Part shown: piece by piece, positions 35,336-44,946 of the stretch
How the letters are laid out: the number at the start of each line of letters is the position of its first letter
Position numbering within the stretch: the stretch's first letter is position 1
Source of the DNA: CAWGJF01 sp963822905
GTDB lineage: Bacteria > Bacteroidota > Ignavibacteria > Ignavibacteriales > Ignavibacteriaceae
DNA: 64,000 bases
Direction of reading: 5' to 3'
Assembly: GCA_963822905.1 (NCBI GenBank)
Contig: CAWGJF010000001.1
Span: 62,001 to 126,000 of the forward strand
Program-made: the position numbers and the translations under genes
Notes under the pieces: model-generated
What the model was told of the DNA's origin: nothing
What the model saw: only the letters and a program-made list of their open reading frames with translations
The model's database searches: none

Positions 35336-35935
35336 ATGAATCCTGAAGAAATTTTACAAATATACTTTAAACCCGGTACTAAGGGGCATAATATTCTTTG
35401 TTTTTATTATACCAGGTACCGGGACTTATTTGAAAAAACAATTTATCCCGAATTAGATGAGTTTAAAAATCAAATTTATCTAAATGTATCTGCAATAAAA
35501 TTTTCGGATGAAATAAAGAATCTTGAAGCCTACATTATCGGCACTATAAAGATACAATGCAGAGTTCAACTTGACCGTGCGCTTAAGATGAAAAACAGGC
35601 AACAAAAGGAAAGCGATAACCCGGGAAAAGACGAAGAGAACGACAGGAATTATCTGGATAATATTGCTGGAAAAGAACCAGACCCACACAACAAAATAGA
35701 AAGCGATGAAATTTTCAATATTGTTAACACTTTTAAATTATCATTAAAGGAGTGGGAGAAAGAAATCCTAAATTCTCTGATTGATGAAATTCCAAGGATT
35801 GAAATTGCTGAAATGAAAAAACAAAACCTGAATACGATTGATACACAAATAAGGAGATTGAGAATTAAACTTTCTTCTTTTTTGAAAGAAAACGGTTATA
35901 CTTTTAACATATCTGACAGATATGATTTTAATTAA
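35336..35935 (+). CDS. Sigma-70-like (ECF-type) regulator, divergent
   Basis: 199 residues. A region-2-like helical N-terminus (CFYYTRYRDLF, then ELDEFKNQIYLNV), a charged linker and a C-terminal region-4-like helix-turn-helix (EKEILNSLIDEIPRIEIAEM, then TIDTQIRRLRIKL). It looks like a divergent ECF-type sigma factor. Support comes from the next gene, which has an anti-sigma zinc motif and a membrane helix. The match to sigma families is weak by eye, so the call rests on both layout and partner. Confidence 0.65.
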   Translation: MNPEEILQIYFKPGTKGHNILCFYYTRYRDLFEKTIYPELDEFKNQIYLNVSAIKFSDEIKNLEAYIIGTIKIQCRVQLDRALKMKNRQQKESDNPGKDEENDRNYLDNIAGKEPDPHNKIESDEIFNIVNTFKLSLKEWEKEILNSLIDEIPRIEIAEMKKQNLNTIDTQIRRLRIKLSSFLKENGYTFNISDRYDFN

Positions 35936-36005
35936 AAAATGTAAACACCTATGAAAGTTTTCCGGACATTTTTAAACTATTAATACAGTAAGATAAAAAT
36001 CTATT

Positions 36006-36818
36006 ATGGATAATTTTTTAGAAAAATACTCAAACTGGCTGGACGAATCGAAAGAACACCTTTCGAATGAAGCAATAGCAACATATTTGAATCTTAAAAA
36101 CATTTTAAGCGAAAAGGAAAAAGAATTTATAGAAAACCATCTTAAGCTCTGTACAGAGTGTGAAAAAAAATTCAACCTGGTAGTTGCCGAAGATAAGGAA
36201 ATGGACGAGGCATCGTTGGAAGAAGAACATAATCAGGATATCGAAAAGAAAGAAGCCATAAAAATATTTACCCTTGAAAGAATAGTTAAATATTCTGTCG
36301 CCGCCATAATTGCAGTTGGACTTGTTTTAGCAACATACTATTCATTCTTCCAGGAAGAAAAAGTTATTATTACCGAGAGAAAAAAAACAGAACATAAATT
36401 AGATACATTAAGAAAATCAGTAAGCATGGATTCCATAAGTATTCCCTTGGTTAAGGAAGCTGAAAAAGAAGGCCAGGAAAAAGTTAAACTAAAAACCGAC
36501 CTGAAAAGTTTTGCTGTTAACGATATCCTTGAAAGTTTTGTACATCGTAACATTCGCTCGGAAACCGAAATTGAAATTATGCAGCCTGATATAGACGACA
36601 CGATTAAATTTCCATTCACATTTAAATGGACCCAGAAATCATTTATGGGCACAAATAAACTTTTAATTGTTGATAACCAGAATAAGACGCTTTACCAGGC
36701 AGATATCTCAGGCAAAGAAATAACAATAGATCAAAAACTTACCGATGGGCTTTATTATTGGAAACTTGAAACGAATGGAAAACTTGGAGTTGTTGGTAAA
36801 TTCTTTGTTGTTAAATAA
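36006..36818 (+). CDS. Membrane anti-sigma factor with zinc-finger (ZAS) motif
   Basis: 270 residues. An N-terminal cytoplasmic domain with ENHLKLCTECEKKF near 45, i.e. the H-x3-C-x2-C zinc anti-sigma motif; one membrane helix near 100-117 (YSVAAIIAVGLVLATYYSFF); then a periplasmic part of about 150 residues of mixed beta type. It starts 70 bases after the sigma-like gene, in the usual sigma then anti-sigma order. The periplasmic part would sense an envelope signal. Its stop abuts the stop of the convergent CHAT gene. Confidence 0.75.
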   Translation: MDNFLEKYSNWLDESKEHLSNEAIATYLNLKNILSEKEKEFIENHLKLCTECEKKFNLVVAEDKEMDEASLEEEHNQDIEKKEAIKIFTLERIVKYSVAAIIAVGLVLATYYSFFQEEKVIITERKKTEHKLDTLRKSVSMDSISIPLVKEAEKEGQEKVKLKTDLKSFAVNDILESFVHRNIRSETEIEIMQPDIDDTIKFPFTFKWTQKSFMGTNKLLIVDNQNKTLYQADISGKEITIDQKLTDGLYYWKLETNGKLGVVGKFFVVK

Positions 36819-39671
36819 TTAGTTGCTTCCAATGAGTACGAATGGCGCCCACTCTAAAGGGTAACTATGCTTTTTATTTTTAATTAAACGTATCTTTGCC
36901 TCTCTTAGCGAAGCAGAAATAGTATTATTATTAAGAAGGGATTTATAAAAATTAATCATCAGGTCAGAGGTTGATTCGTCAGCAACCTGCCATAATGAAA
37001 CAACCACATTTTTCGCCCCGGCATAAAGGAACCCACGGGTTAAACCGAGAATTCCTTCTCCCTTTTTTATTTTACCAAGCCCGCTTTCACATGCACTTAA
37101 AACTACAAGACCGGCATCCAAATCCAGGGTGAAAATCTCTTCTGAATAAAGTATCCCGTCTTCGCCAGATAATGAATCATCCGCAAGCAAAAGTCCTGAA
37201 AGCTTAGGTCTCTCATCGTTAATAAATCCATGAGTAGCAAGATGAAGACAGCTATACTTAGAGATGCTATCAGACTTTAAATTTTCTTCATTTGCAGATT
37301 CAAAAGTAAGGACACGTCCCTGGTATCCCGCAGCATCAAAAAGTTTTTTAATTTCTTTCACTTCTTTTTCACTCTCAGGCAAAGATGAAAAAGTCTTGTC
37401 TTCTCTGGTAAAGGTGCGATTTGCATCTGTAATATTACTATTAAAGAAATCGTTGATTTTTTTCTTGTCATTTTTGTTATCAGGAAATACAGGAGCAAAA
37501 CCAACAAAAGAATTCAGCTTCTTGTTCCGGCTATTGTTTATCATCAGGCCGGCAGAATAATTATAACAAAACTCATAATCATTTATCAGGTAATGAAGTT
37601 TAGAAAAATCAGGGTTATTTGTTGATGTTGTTTCTTCAGAAATAAGAGCTTCAAACGGCAGGTAATTCAGAACACCATCCGGAACAATATAAACCACGCG
37701 TTTGTTTAAAAGTTTATTTTTAATCGGCTTGATTAAAAGTGAATATAGTTTTTTTGCTAAGCTTATGTATCCACTGAACTCAAGGTTTTCAAGTGCGTTT
37801 CTGAAATCAATTATATCATCGGAAATATTTATATCAACAAAACTATTTACATCCAGTCCATCCTTATCAATTGAAAAAATATAGAGGGAACTATCGCTAA
37901 TAAAATACTCAACAAACATAGAAGAATTATCAAGCAATTGTTTTTGAATATCTTCAACGGCGGCTGTTGACCGGAAGTATTTTAGTTTATAATATTCCGG
38001 GTATTCCTGTTCAAACAAATCAATTAGGTTATCATATTGTTCATTCAGATCAGAAGCGTGCTGTGTTAAATCGATCATGTCAGAAACAGGAATGCCGTCT
38101 TCTTCATTTTCCTGTGTTTTTGTTTCCACATACGCAAGCTCCTTTTTTAAATTGTTTTCTTTTGTTATCAGGCTGTCAGGAATTCCGGCATAGCTTTGTG
38201 CACCCGCTTCATTTATTGCTTCGAGCAACGTGCCTGCTTTGCTTTCTTCTGCAAACTGAAAGGCTTTAATCTGGTAGGTTTTGTCCCCTGTAATCCTGTA
38301 AAGCTCCAATGATGTTTTTATTAATTTTGATTTTATATTAAACAGATTTTCTCCGGTTAAAAGTTTTGAGGTTTCTCTTTTATAACCACTCTGTATTTTT
38401 TGAAGAATATCGGCATACTTCGAATACCATAAGTAAGCATTTTTCAGATCTTTTTTACTATGACTTTCTGTAGAATATCTTTTATAAAAGACATCGCCCT
38501 TTCCGGCTACAGCTGATAGAAGTTCAACCTTGGAAGAATAAATATCGAGCGAATCAATAGAATAATTCTTTGAGAAGACTTCCGGGGAGGAGTAAATTAA
38601 GATTGAATCATAGTTTTGCATTGCGTTTTTAAGGTGTCCGGTTAAGAGATTTAGTTTTGCAATACCAAGCAGACCTTCTAATCGATATGAAAGTTGAGGG
38701 GGGTAGTTGTCGTATATGTTGAATGCTTTATCATAATAATAATAAGCAGAGTCGTATTGTCCTGTTGTGGTGCAAACTTTTGCAATATTGGCATAGGAGG
38801 AAGCAACCTCTGGGTGAGAATCTCCAAACAATTTCTTTCTAAGAGCAAGCGCTTTTTTGTCATAAGCCAAAGCCTCCTTATTCTTCCTGAGAGTTTCGTA
38901 AGTCTGGGCAAGGTTATTATAGCTCATAGCAATAAACTGGTTTTCCTCTCCAAGGACGGATTTCCATGTTTCAAGGGCTTTTAGATCATAATTAAGAGAT
39001 GTTTCAAAGTCTTCCATGTAGAAGTATGTGTTTGCCAGATTAATATAGCAATTCCCAACATTAGCATTCTTTTCACCAATGGTTTTGAGCCATATTGTGA
39101 GCGCTTTATTGAAATAGTCAAGTGCTTTATCTGCGTCGCCGAGCCAGTAGTAAATTAATCCGACATTATGATAACCACGAGCAGTATATTTATTCCCATC
39201 TCCAAACAGATCAAGACATATCTGCAAACTTTTTTCATAATCCGGCAGAGCATTGCTTAAGTTTCCCTGGTCATAGAATGCTGAACCGAGGCTGCTGTAT
39301 AAATCAGCAACGATTAAATTTTGCTCTCCATATTTTTTTAATCCGAATACCAACCCATTACGTAAAACTTTTAAGGCTTCGTTGTACTTTGCTATATACC
39401 GAAGATTAATGCCGGCGTAATTTGTTGAAGTTAAGTATTCATTCCATAATTCATCAGATTTAAATATCTCCGCAGCCTTGAGATAGTTATAAGTTGATAT
39501 TTCGTAGTCACCGCTTCGATACAAACTTTCAGCAATGTCAAAATATTGACTGGCTGTTGTGTCAACAGGGGAACTAAAGTCAGTCTGAGGATATACCAAG
39601 AGAGTAAAAAGACTTAAGAATAAAGTTATTAACCCCCATAGAAAAAGTTTAATATTAAGATAAATATTCAA
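36819..39671 (-). CDS. Secreted TPR-CHAT domain protein
   Basis: 950 residues: N-terminal signal or membrane segment (about 9-28), some eight tetratricopeptide repeats (about 40-330, with motifs like AYDKKALALRKKLFGDSHPE), a helical linker and a C-terminal CHAT domain of the caspase-like clan. The catalytic dyad is visible as LATHGF (His near 814) and LSACESGLG (Cys near 861), followed by GEGILGLTRGFLYAGAKNVV. CHAT proteins are cysteine proteases in several regulatory and defence systems. Its convergence with the sigma/anti-sigma pair suggests a link; this is inference. Confidence 0.88.
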   Translation of the reverse strand: MNIYLNIKLFLWGLITLFLSLFTLLVYPQTDFSSPVDTTASQYFDIAESLYRSGDYEISTYNYLKAAEIFKSDELWNEYLTSTNYAGINLRYIAKYNEALKVLRNGLVFGLKKYGEQNLIVADLYSSLGSAFYDQGNLSNALPDYEKSLQICLDLFGDGNKYTARGYHNVGLIYYWLGDADKALDYFNKALTIWLKTIGEKNANVGNCYINLANTYFYMEDFETSLNYDLKALETWKSVLGEENQFIAMSYNNLAQTYETLRKNKEALAYDKKALALRKKLFGDSHPEVASSYANIAKVCTTTGQYDSAYYYYDKAFNIYDNYPPQLSYRLEGLLGIAKLNLLTGHLKNAMQNYDSILIYSSPEVFSKNYSIDSLDIYSSKVELLSAVAGKGDVFYKRYSTESHSKKDLKNAYLWYSKYADILQKIQSGYKRETSKLLTGENLFNIKSKLIKTSLELYRITGDKTYQIKAFQFAEESKAGTLLEAINEAGAQSYAGIPDSLITKENNLKKELAYVETKTQENEEDGIPVSDMIDLTQHASDLNEQYDNLIDLFEQEYPEYYKLKYFRSTAAVEDIQKQLLDNSSMFVEYFISDSSLYIFSIDKDGLDVNSFVDINISDDIIDFRNALENLEFSGYISLAKKLYSLLIKPIKNKLLNKRVVYIVPDGVLNYLPFEALISEETTSTNNPDFSKLHYLINDYEFCYNYSAGLMINNSRNKKLNSFVGFAPVFPDNKNDKKKINDFFNSNITDANRTFTREDKTFSSLPESEKEVKEIKKLFDAAGYQGRVLTFESANEENLKSDSISKYSCLHLATHGFINDERPKLSGLLLADDSLSGEDGILYSEEIFTLDLDAGLVVLSACESGLGKIKKGEGILGLTRGFLYAGAKNVVVSLWQVADESTSDLMINFYKSLLNNNTISASLREAKIRLIKNKKHSYPLEWAPFVLIGSN

Positions 39672-39851
39672 GAGGGAATTGGATTTCTTTTGATTTTTGC
39701 TCGAACATGGACAATCTAACCCAACATTTTGTAAGAAGCAACATTATTTCAATAAAAATAATTGTAAGAATGAAAGTTTTTACGCAAAAATCGAACTATA
39801 AAGATAACCAGACAAAAAAGAATATTATTTAAACCCCGCAAAGGAGGCTAT

Positions 39852-40640
39852 ATGTTAAAAATATTTACATTTCTTGCTCTTTATTTACTCTCATTTCAGT
39901 CCATATATTCACAAACTTTTGATCCAACCCTGCTTGAAGGATCGTGGAGAGGTATCTGGCTTAACTTAACATTTTCAACAACTGACTCGGCATTTTTGAA
40001 TGTTGATGTTGATGAAATGAATAGCACGGTTACTTTAGTTCTTGATTTGGATGGAAGTGTTTTTGGTGGACCGGATCCTGATCCCGCAACTATGACAGGA
40101 ACATACGATCAAAATGGTTTCAGCGTAACAGGAACCTCACCAACATATGGAGATATGTTTTTTACCGGCGATGCCGCAGGCTTTATAAGCGGAAGAATGC
40201 CAAACGTACCCAACCCATCAATTGATAGCACAACTTTAAGCGGCACATACACAATTCAACTAATCAGCCTGGGGTATCTTGTTTATTTCACAGGCGGTGG
40301 AGGAACAGCTAACGGGATAATAAATATATATAAAGATTCAACAGCTACAGATGTCGAACAACTGTCAGAAAGTCCAAAAGATTTCTATCTTTATCAAAAC
40401 TACCCCAACCCTTTTAACCCATCAACAAAAATAAATTTTGATTTGCCTTCTTCGGGTTATACATCATTAAAAGTATATGATATGCTTGGAAGAGAGATCG
40501 CCGAACTGGCTAATGAAGAATTATCAGCCGGCAGCTATGAGTTTACCTGGAATGCTCAAGCTCTCTCTTCCGGCATTTACTTTTATGAATTGAAGACGAA
40601 AGAATATTCCTTAAAAAGAAAGATGATGCTTCTCAAGTAG
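39852..40640 (+). CDS. T9SS-secreted hypothetical protein (cargo A)
   Basis: 262 residues: signal peptide (about 1-20, ending IYSQ), a beta-rich middle of unknown function with Asp/Gly-rich turns (PDPDPATMTGTYD) and a T9SS type A sorting domain (PNPFNPSTKINFDLPSSGY ... LKRKMMLLK). A good aaggagg site precedes the ATG. Its last 240 bases and the region after the stop are nearly identical to those of the next gene (see repeat units). Confidence 0.8.
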   Translation: MLKIFTFLALYLLSFQSIYSQTFDPTLLEGSWRGIWLNLTFSTTDSAFLNVDVDEMNSTVTLVLDLDGSVFGGPDPDPATMTGTYDQNGFSVTGTSPTYGDMFFTGDAAGFISGRMPNVPNPSIDSTTLSGTYTIQLISLGYLVYFTGGGGTANGIINIYKDSTATDVEQLSESPKDFYLYQNYPNPFNPSTKINFDLPSSGYTSLKVYDMLGREIAELANEELSAGSYEFTWNAQALSSGIYFYELKTKEYSLKRKMMLLK

Positions 40641-40772
40641 TTCAACGTTAAAAATTTTTCAGAGGAAAGGCTTAACAATGAAAAAGCTATTAACTATAAC
40701 GATACTATCAATATTATTTTTAAGCAGAGCCAACTCACAACAGGGAATGTGGGAGCAGACAGCCGGAACACC
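40395..40772 (+). repeat. Tandem duplication unit, copy 1 (sorting domain A + gap + start of B)
   Basis: Runs from the sorting domain of cargo A through the intergenic gap and ribosome site into the first 32 codons of cargo B. It matches copy 2 at 41803-42181 closely in DNA, including gap length, so the unit of duplication was one gene-length segment. Confidence 0.8.
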
Positions 40773-42048
40773 AGACGGCAGTGGAATTACAGGTCTGGCA
40801 GTTGCAAATAATGGATATTTATTTGCTACTACGGGAAGTTATGATTTTTTTAATTCTGATACGGGAGGCGTTCATCGTTCTACCGACGGGGGATCTACCT
40901 GGGAAAAAGTCTTCCCGGCTTACATAGCAAGAACGATTGAAATAGATTCAAACGGAGTGATTTTCGCAAGCGTTTGGGATTGGCCGAACTCAAATGAAGG
41001 AATTTATAAATCGACTGACATGGGAACGACATGGATACCAGTACATATTCTTGGTAATAGTGATAATGTATTTTCTATTGAAGCCTATTCAGGCGGAGTT
41101 TTATATGCGGGAAGCAGAAAGGGTATAATCGTTTCTACTGACAATGGTAACACCTGGAACACAAACCCCAGCTTCCCAACCGGAGAAACCTGGGTCCTTG
41201 ATGTAGAAACAGATATTAGCGGTTATATTTATGCAGCCTCATATGCCGGGTTTTACATCTCCTCAAATGGTGGAATAAACTGGGAAATAGCACAAGGAAT
41301 TGAAGCTGGTGACACAGTAACATCTTTAGGAGTTTACCAATCAACGAATCTGAACAATTCACACTTTGCAGAAACTCCAATTATAGCCGGAACCACTAAT
41401 GGAAAAATTTACAAAGCACCATCTGGCGGAGTTAATTTTCTAAAGGTTTTTATATTTGCTCTTTCATCAACTTCCAGTGATTTTATTTTTTTTAATAAAT
41501 TTATCCTTGGCGCCGTTAGAAACATATCTGTTTTAGAAAACTCTGCACAATATGGAACTACTGGCGGGGCTATTGTTTCACAAGACGGCGGCGAAAACTG
41601 GGAATTTCAAAACGAAGGATTACCGACAAACGCTATTGCCTCATTTGTTGCTGTTGATCCCTCAACTTTAAGGGCCGGTTCTGTTTTCTATCTGGGACTT
41701 TTTGATAATCAAGTGGGCGGTGCAAGAATCTTTAAAAGGACTTTTACAGTTACAAACATTGAAAACACTGATAATGAAACCGTGGATAATTTTAATCTTG
41801 AACAAAACTATCCGAACCCATTCAACCCTTCAACCAAAATTAGATTTGATTTGCCTTCTTCCGGATATGCTTCATTAAAAGTATATGATATGCTTGGAAG
41901 AGAGATTGCCGAACTGGTTAATGAAGAATTATCAGCCGGCATCTATGAGTTTACCTGGAATGCTCATTCACTCTCTTCCGGCACTTACTTTTATGAATTG
42001 AAAACGAAGGAATATTCTTTAAGAAAAAAAATGATGCTTCTCAAGTAA
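40678..42048 (+). CDS. T9SS-secreted BNR/propeller protein (cargo B)
   Basis: 456 residues with a signal peptide (about 1-20), a propeller with several BNR-like turns (RSTDGGSTW, KSTDMGTTW, VSTDNGNTW, SQDGGENW) and a T9SS sorting domain that is nearly the same as in the preceding gene. An agaggaaagg site precedes the ATG. A surface or secreted propeller, possibly glycan-binding or sialidase-like in fold; no catalytic residues are apparent. Confidence 0.85.
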   Translation: MKKLLTITILSILFLSRANSQQGMWEQTAGTPDGSGITGLAVANNGYLFATTGSYDFFNSDTGGVHRSTDGGSTWEKVFPAYIARTIEIDSNGVIFASVWDWPNSNEGIYKSTDMGTTWIPVHILGNSDNVFSIEAYSGGVLYAGSRKGIIVSTDNGNTWNTNPSFPTGETWVLDVETDISGYIYAASYAGFYISSNGGINWEIAQGIEAGDTVTSLGVYQSTNLNNSHFAETPIIAGTTNGKIYKAPSGGVNFLKVFIFALSSTSSDFIFFNKFILGAVRNISVLENSAQYGTTGGAIVSQDGGENWEFQNEGLPTNAIASFVAVDPSTLRAGSVFYLGLFDNQVGGARIFKRTFTVTNIENTDNETVDNFNLEQNYPNPFNPSTKIRFDLPSSGYASLKVYDMLGREIAELVNEELSAGIYEFTWNAHSLSSGTYFYELKTKEYSLRKKMMLLK

Positions 42049-42181
42049 TTCAACATTAAAATTTTTTTAAGAGGAAAACCATAACAATGAAAAAGCTATT
42101 AACAATAACGATATTTTCAATTTTATTTTTAAGTGAAGCATATTCACAACAAGGAATGTGGGTACAGACAGTAGTTACACC
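41803..42181 (+). repeat. Tandem duplication unit, copy 2 (sorting domain B + gap + start of C)
   Basis: Second copy of the segment at 40395-40772; differences are mainly synonymous in the coding parts. Confidence 0.8.
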
Positions 42182-43493
42182 CGAAGGCGGCGGAGTTACA
42201 GATATGGTTATAAGACAAAGCAACCAGCACATTTTTGTAACAACAGGCTCGTTTAACTGGCCCAATGGTGATATGGGAGGGGTAAGAAGGACAACGGACG
42301 AAGGCACAACGTGGGAAAACTTATGGGACGTTTATACTGCGAGGACAATTATTGAAGGACTTGATGGTAATTTATATGCCAGTATTTGGCCGTATCCACA
42401 AAGCGAAGGTTTATATAGATCAACAGACGATGGAAATACCTGGGGAAATCCGCTGGTAACAGTTCCGTCTGGAGACAATATTTTTTCAATTGCTTTAAGC
42501 GAAACAATACCAAACCAGACAATATTTGCCGGAACGCGTAACGGTGTCTTGAGGTCTCTGGATAATGGAGTTACATTTAATACAGCAAACAATGGCATTC
42601 CTTCAAACTCTTGGATATACGACATGAAGGAAACGATTGATAACAATTTAATTGCGGCTACAAGCAACGGAGTATTTTATTCGTTAGATAATGGTGATAG
42701 CTGGCTGCAGGTAACGGGAGTTTCGTCGGAGGATACCATTGCTCACCTTGGATTGGGAAGCGAAGTTGCTGCAAAGAATAGTATCACGGGTTATAGCCTT
42801 GGTGCGGGTGCTACAGATGGCAAATTGTATGACGGTGACACAGGTGCGTGGGCAATAGGTTTGGTAGATTTATTTCTTCAGAATGGAATTATTAAAATAA
42901 ATGATGAGGTACATTCACTTTTAGATCTTGCAACAATCGAGTCACAACAAGGAGTTAACAAAACCGTGGCAGAAGGACAACCCCGAATATTTGGAGTTTA
43001 TTCACAACCCAGTCAGCAAGGAGGAGGTGTTGTTTATGCAGTTGGTGATACCGGCCGTTTCATAAACGAAGGCTTTCCATCTTATGCCCCGGTATCAGTT
43101 GTAGAAATTAAGGGGCAGACAAATAATCAAACTCTTTTTGCCGGATTTTTTGAAAACCAAAATGGTGGCGCTAAAGTTTATAAAAGAGATTTTGTGGTTT
43201 CCGTTAAAAGAGAAGACAGCCAAACCCCAACTAATTATAATTTGCAGCAAAACTATCCCAATCCGTTTAATCCATCTACAACAATCTCTTTTTCAATACC
43301 AGAAGAATCTTTTGTTAGACTTGAGATATTTAATTCGATTGGAGAAAAAATATCGACGCTTGTTTCGGAAAACCTGCTAGCTGGAAATTATAAATATGAT
43401 TGGAATGCTAAAAATCTACCAAGCGGGCTTTATTTATATAGATTACAAACACCCATGTTTAAACAAAGTAACAAAATGATATTAATGAAATAA
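42087..43493 (+). CDS. T9SS-secreted BNR/propeller protein (cargo C)
   Basis: 468 residues. The signal peptide and first 40 residues closely match cargo B (MKKLLTITIFSILFLSEAYS), the propeller has similar turns (RTTDEGTTW, RSTDDGNTW, RSLDNGVTF, YSLDNGDSW), but the C-terminal sorting domain matches cargo D (FNPSTTISFSIPEESFVRLE). It is therefore a mosaic of its two neighbours. The 38-base gap before it copies the gap before cargo B. Confidence 0.85.
   Translation: MKKLLTITIFSILFLSEAYSQQGMWVQTVVTPEGGGVTDMVIRQSNQHIFVTTGSFNWPNGDMGGVRRTTDEGTTWENLWDVYTARTIIEGLDGNLYASIWPYPQSEGLYRSTDDGNTWGNPLVTVPSGDNIFSIALSETIPNQTIFAGTRNGVLRSLDNGVTFNTANNGIPSNSWIYDMKETIDNNLIAATSNGVFYSLDNGDSWLQVTGVSSEDTIAHLGLGSEVAAKNSITGYSLGAGATDGKLYDGDTGAWAIGLVDLFLQNGIIKINDEVHSLLDLATIESQQGVNKTVAEGQPRIFGVYSQPSQQGGGVVYAVGDTGRFINEGFPSYAPVSVVEIKGQTNNQTLFAGFFENQNGGAKVYKRDFVVSVKREDSQTPTNYNLQQNYPNPFNPSTTISFSIPEESFVRLEIFNSIGEKISTLVSENLLAGNYKYDWNAKNLPSGLYLYRLQTPMFKQSNKMILMK
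43248..43409 (+). repeat. Sorting-domain repeat shared by cargo C and D, copy 1
   Basis: 162 bases of the cargo C sorting domain match 44684-44845 in cargo D without length change (RLEIFNSIGEK, LVSENL, AGNYKY). Confidence 0.7.
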
Positions 43494-43504
43494 AGGAAAT
43501 TAAA

Positions 43505-44929
43505 ATGAAAATGTTCATATCGTTTTTTGCTCTAATCATTTCAACATTAATATGTCTAAATACAAAAGCACAAACTGTTCCTACTACATTGAAGGAAATG
43601 TATGGAGCTAATAGGTTTAATATAGAATTGACTCCACCAGCGGAAAATGTAAACGCAGGCAGTTGGTTCCGGGGGATGAATATGCCTTACCCCAGGTACT
43701 ATAGTGGCTCTGTAACATATACAAGAAACGATACTATGTGGCTTTATGTTATTGGTGGAGACACTTCAGGATCAGGCGATGCAACAACGGCCTGTCTTAA
43801 ATATAATGTTAATACAAACACCTGGACATATATTGCGCCTTTACCTGTTCCTATGAGAACAAACGCAGCAACACGCATTGGAGATAAGATTTATACGATG
43901 GGAGGGTTTTCCGCACCCTTTCCATCTCCTGCACTTAATTCGTTTTTTGAGTATGATATTAATTTAAATACATGGACACAGTTGCCGGATATTCCACAGA
44001 CAATTTTTTTTCAAGGAGCTGAGAGCCTTGAAGATTCGATAATTTATATAATCGGAGGCATTGAATATACTGCTGCAAGAACTGAAATCTGGTTAAAAAA
44101 GGTATGGGCTTATAATGTACAAGAGCAAAGATTTCGACCGGCATCAGATATGCCCAAGGGCACAGCAAGTTTTGGGCATGCTTTACATTTCGATTTTACA
44201 GCCCAGAAATATAATTTGTATGTTGTAGGTGGATTAAAAAGCGATACAGAACTCTGGGGCACAACACTTAAAGGAGAAATAAATCCATCCGACAGAGCGC
44301 AGATTAATTGGTCGCTTAAAGCGAACTATCAGTTTGGATTATATGCACATTATGGTGCGACGTTTCCAAACAATGAAATTTATTTTGCAGGCGGAAGTAC
44401 AACCACAGGATTTAGCCCAATCAACAATGTCTTCAGCTATCATGCAGATAAAGATACTTACGAGCAGGAAGACCCGACCCCAATACCCTGGATGGCAACA
44501 TCCTCAGGGGTAAACTATTCGGAGTTTAATAAAAGGGGAAGTGAAATAGTTATTATGGTTTTGGCGGGAGGCATTACAACCGGACCAACAGTTACAGGGC
44601 AAACCTGGGTTTATACAGATACTGTGGACGTTTCAGGAATAAGAGATATTACTAACGGTTTCCCCGAAACCTATTCTCTTTACCAAAACTATCCGAATCC
44701 ATTTAATCCATCAACATCAATTTCGTTTTCAATACCCGAAGAAACGTTCGTGAGACTTGAAATATTTAATTCGATTGGAGAGAAAGTATCCACGCTTGTT
44801 TCAGAAAATCTTATAGCGGGAAATTATAAATATGAATGGAATGCTAATCAGTTTTCAACCGGAATTTATTTTTATAAAATAACTGCAGGAAATTTTACAG
44901 AGACAAAGAAAATGATTCTGTTAAAATAA
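43505..44929 (+). CDS. T9SS-secreted kelch-type propeller protein (cargo D)
   Basis: 474 residues: signal peptide (about 1-22), then kelch-like repeats with paired Gly (VIGGDTSGSGD, TMGGFSAPFPS, IIGGIEYTA, VVGGLKSD, FAGGSTTTGF) alternating with Trp-containing strands (NTWTYIAPLP), and a T9SS sorting domain ending TETKKMILLK. Starts 11 bases after cargo C. Kelch propellers mostly bind carbohydrates or proteins; no function is known here. Confidence 0.85.
   Translation: MKMFISFFALIISTLICLNTKAQTVPTTLKEMYGANRFNIELTPPAENVNAGSWFRGMNMPYPRYYSGSVTYTRNDTMWLYVIGGDTSGSGDATTACLKYNVNTNTWTYIAPLPVPMRTNAATRIGDKIYTMGGFSAPFPSPALNSFFEYDINLNTWTQLPDIPQTIFFQGAESLEDSIIYIIGGIEYTAARTEIWLKKVWAYNVQEQRFRPASDMPKGTASFGHALHFDFTAQKYNLYVVGGLKSDTELWGTTLKGEINPSDRAQINWSLKANYQFGLYAHYGATFPNNEIYFAGGSTTTGFSPINNVFSYHADKDTYEQEDPTPIPWMATSSGVNYSEFNKRGSEIVIMVLAGGITTGPTVTGQTWVYTDTVDVSGIRDITNGFPETYSLYQNYPNPFNPSTSISFSIPEETFVRLEIFNSIGEKVSTLVSENLIAGNYKYEWNANQFSTGIYFYKITAGNFTETKKMILLK
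44684..44845 (+). repeat. Sorting-domain repeat shared by cargo C and D, copy 2
   Basis: Partner of 43248-43409. After this block the two genes diverge. Confidence 0.7.
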
Positions 44930-44946
44930 CAGGAGGCTGCCCACTC

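Noticed and set aside
38694..39409. Plus-strand frames opposite the TPR region of the CHAT protein
   Set aside because: They mirror the repeats of the real gene in antisense and have no ribosome sites.
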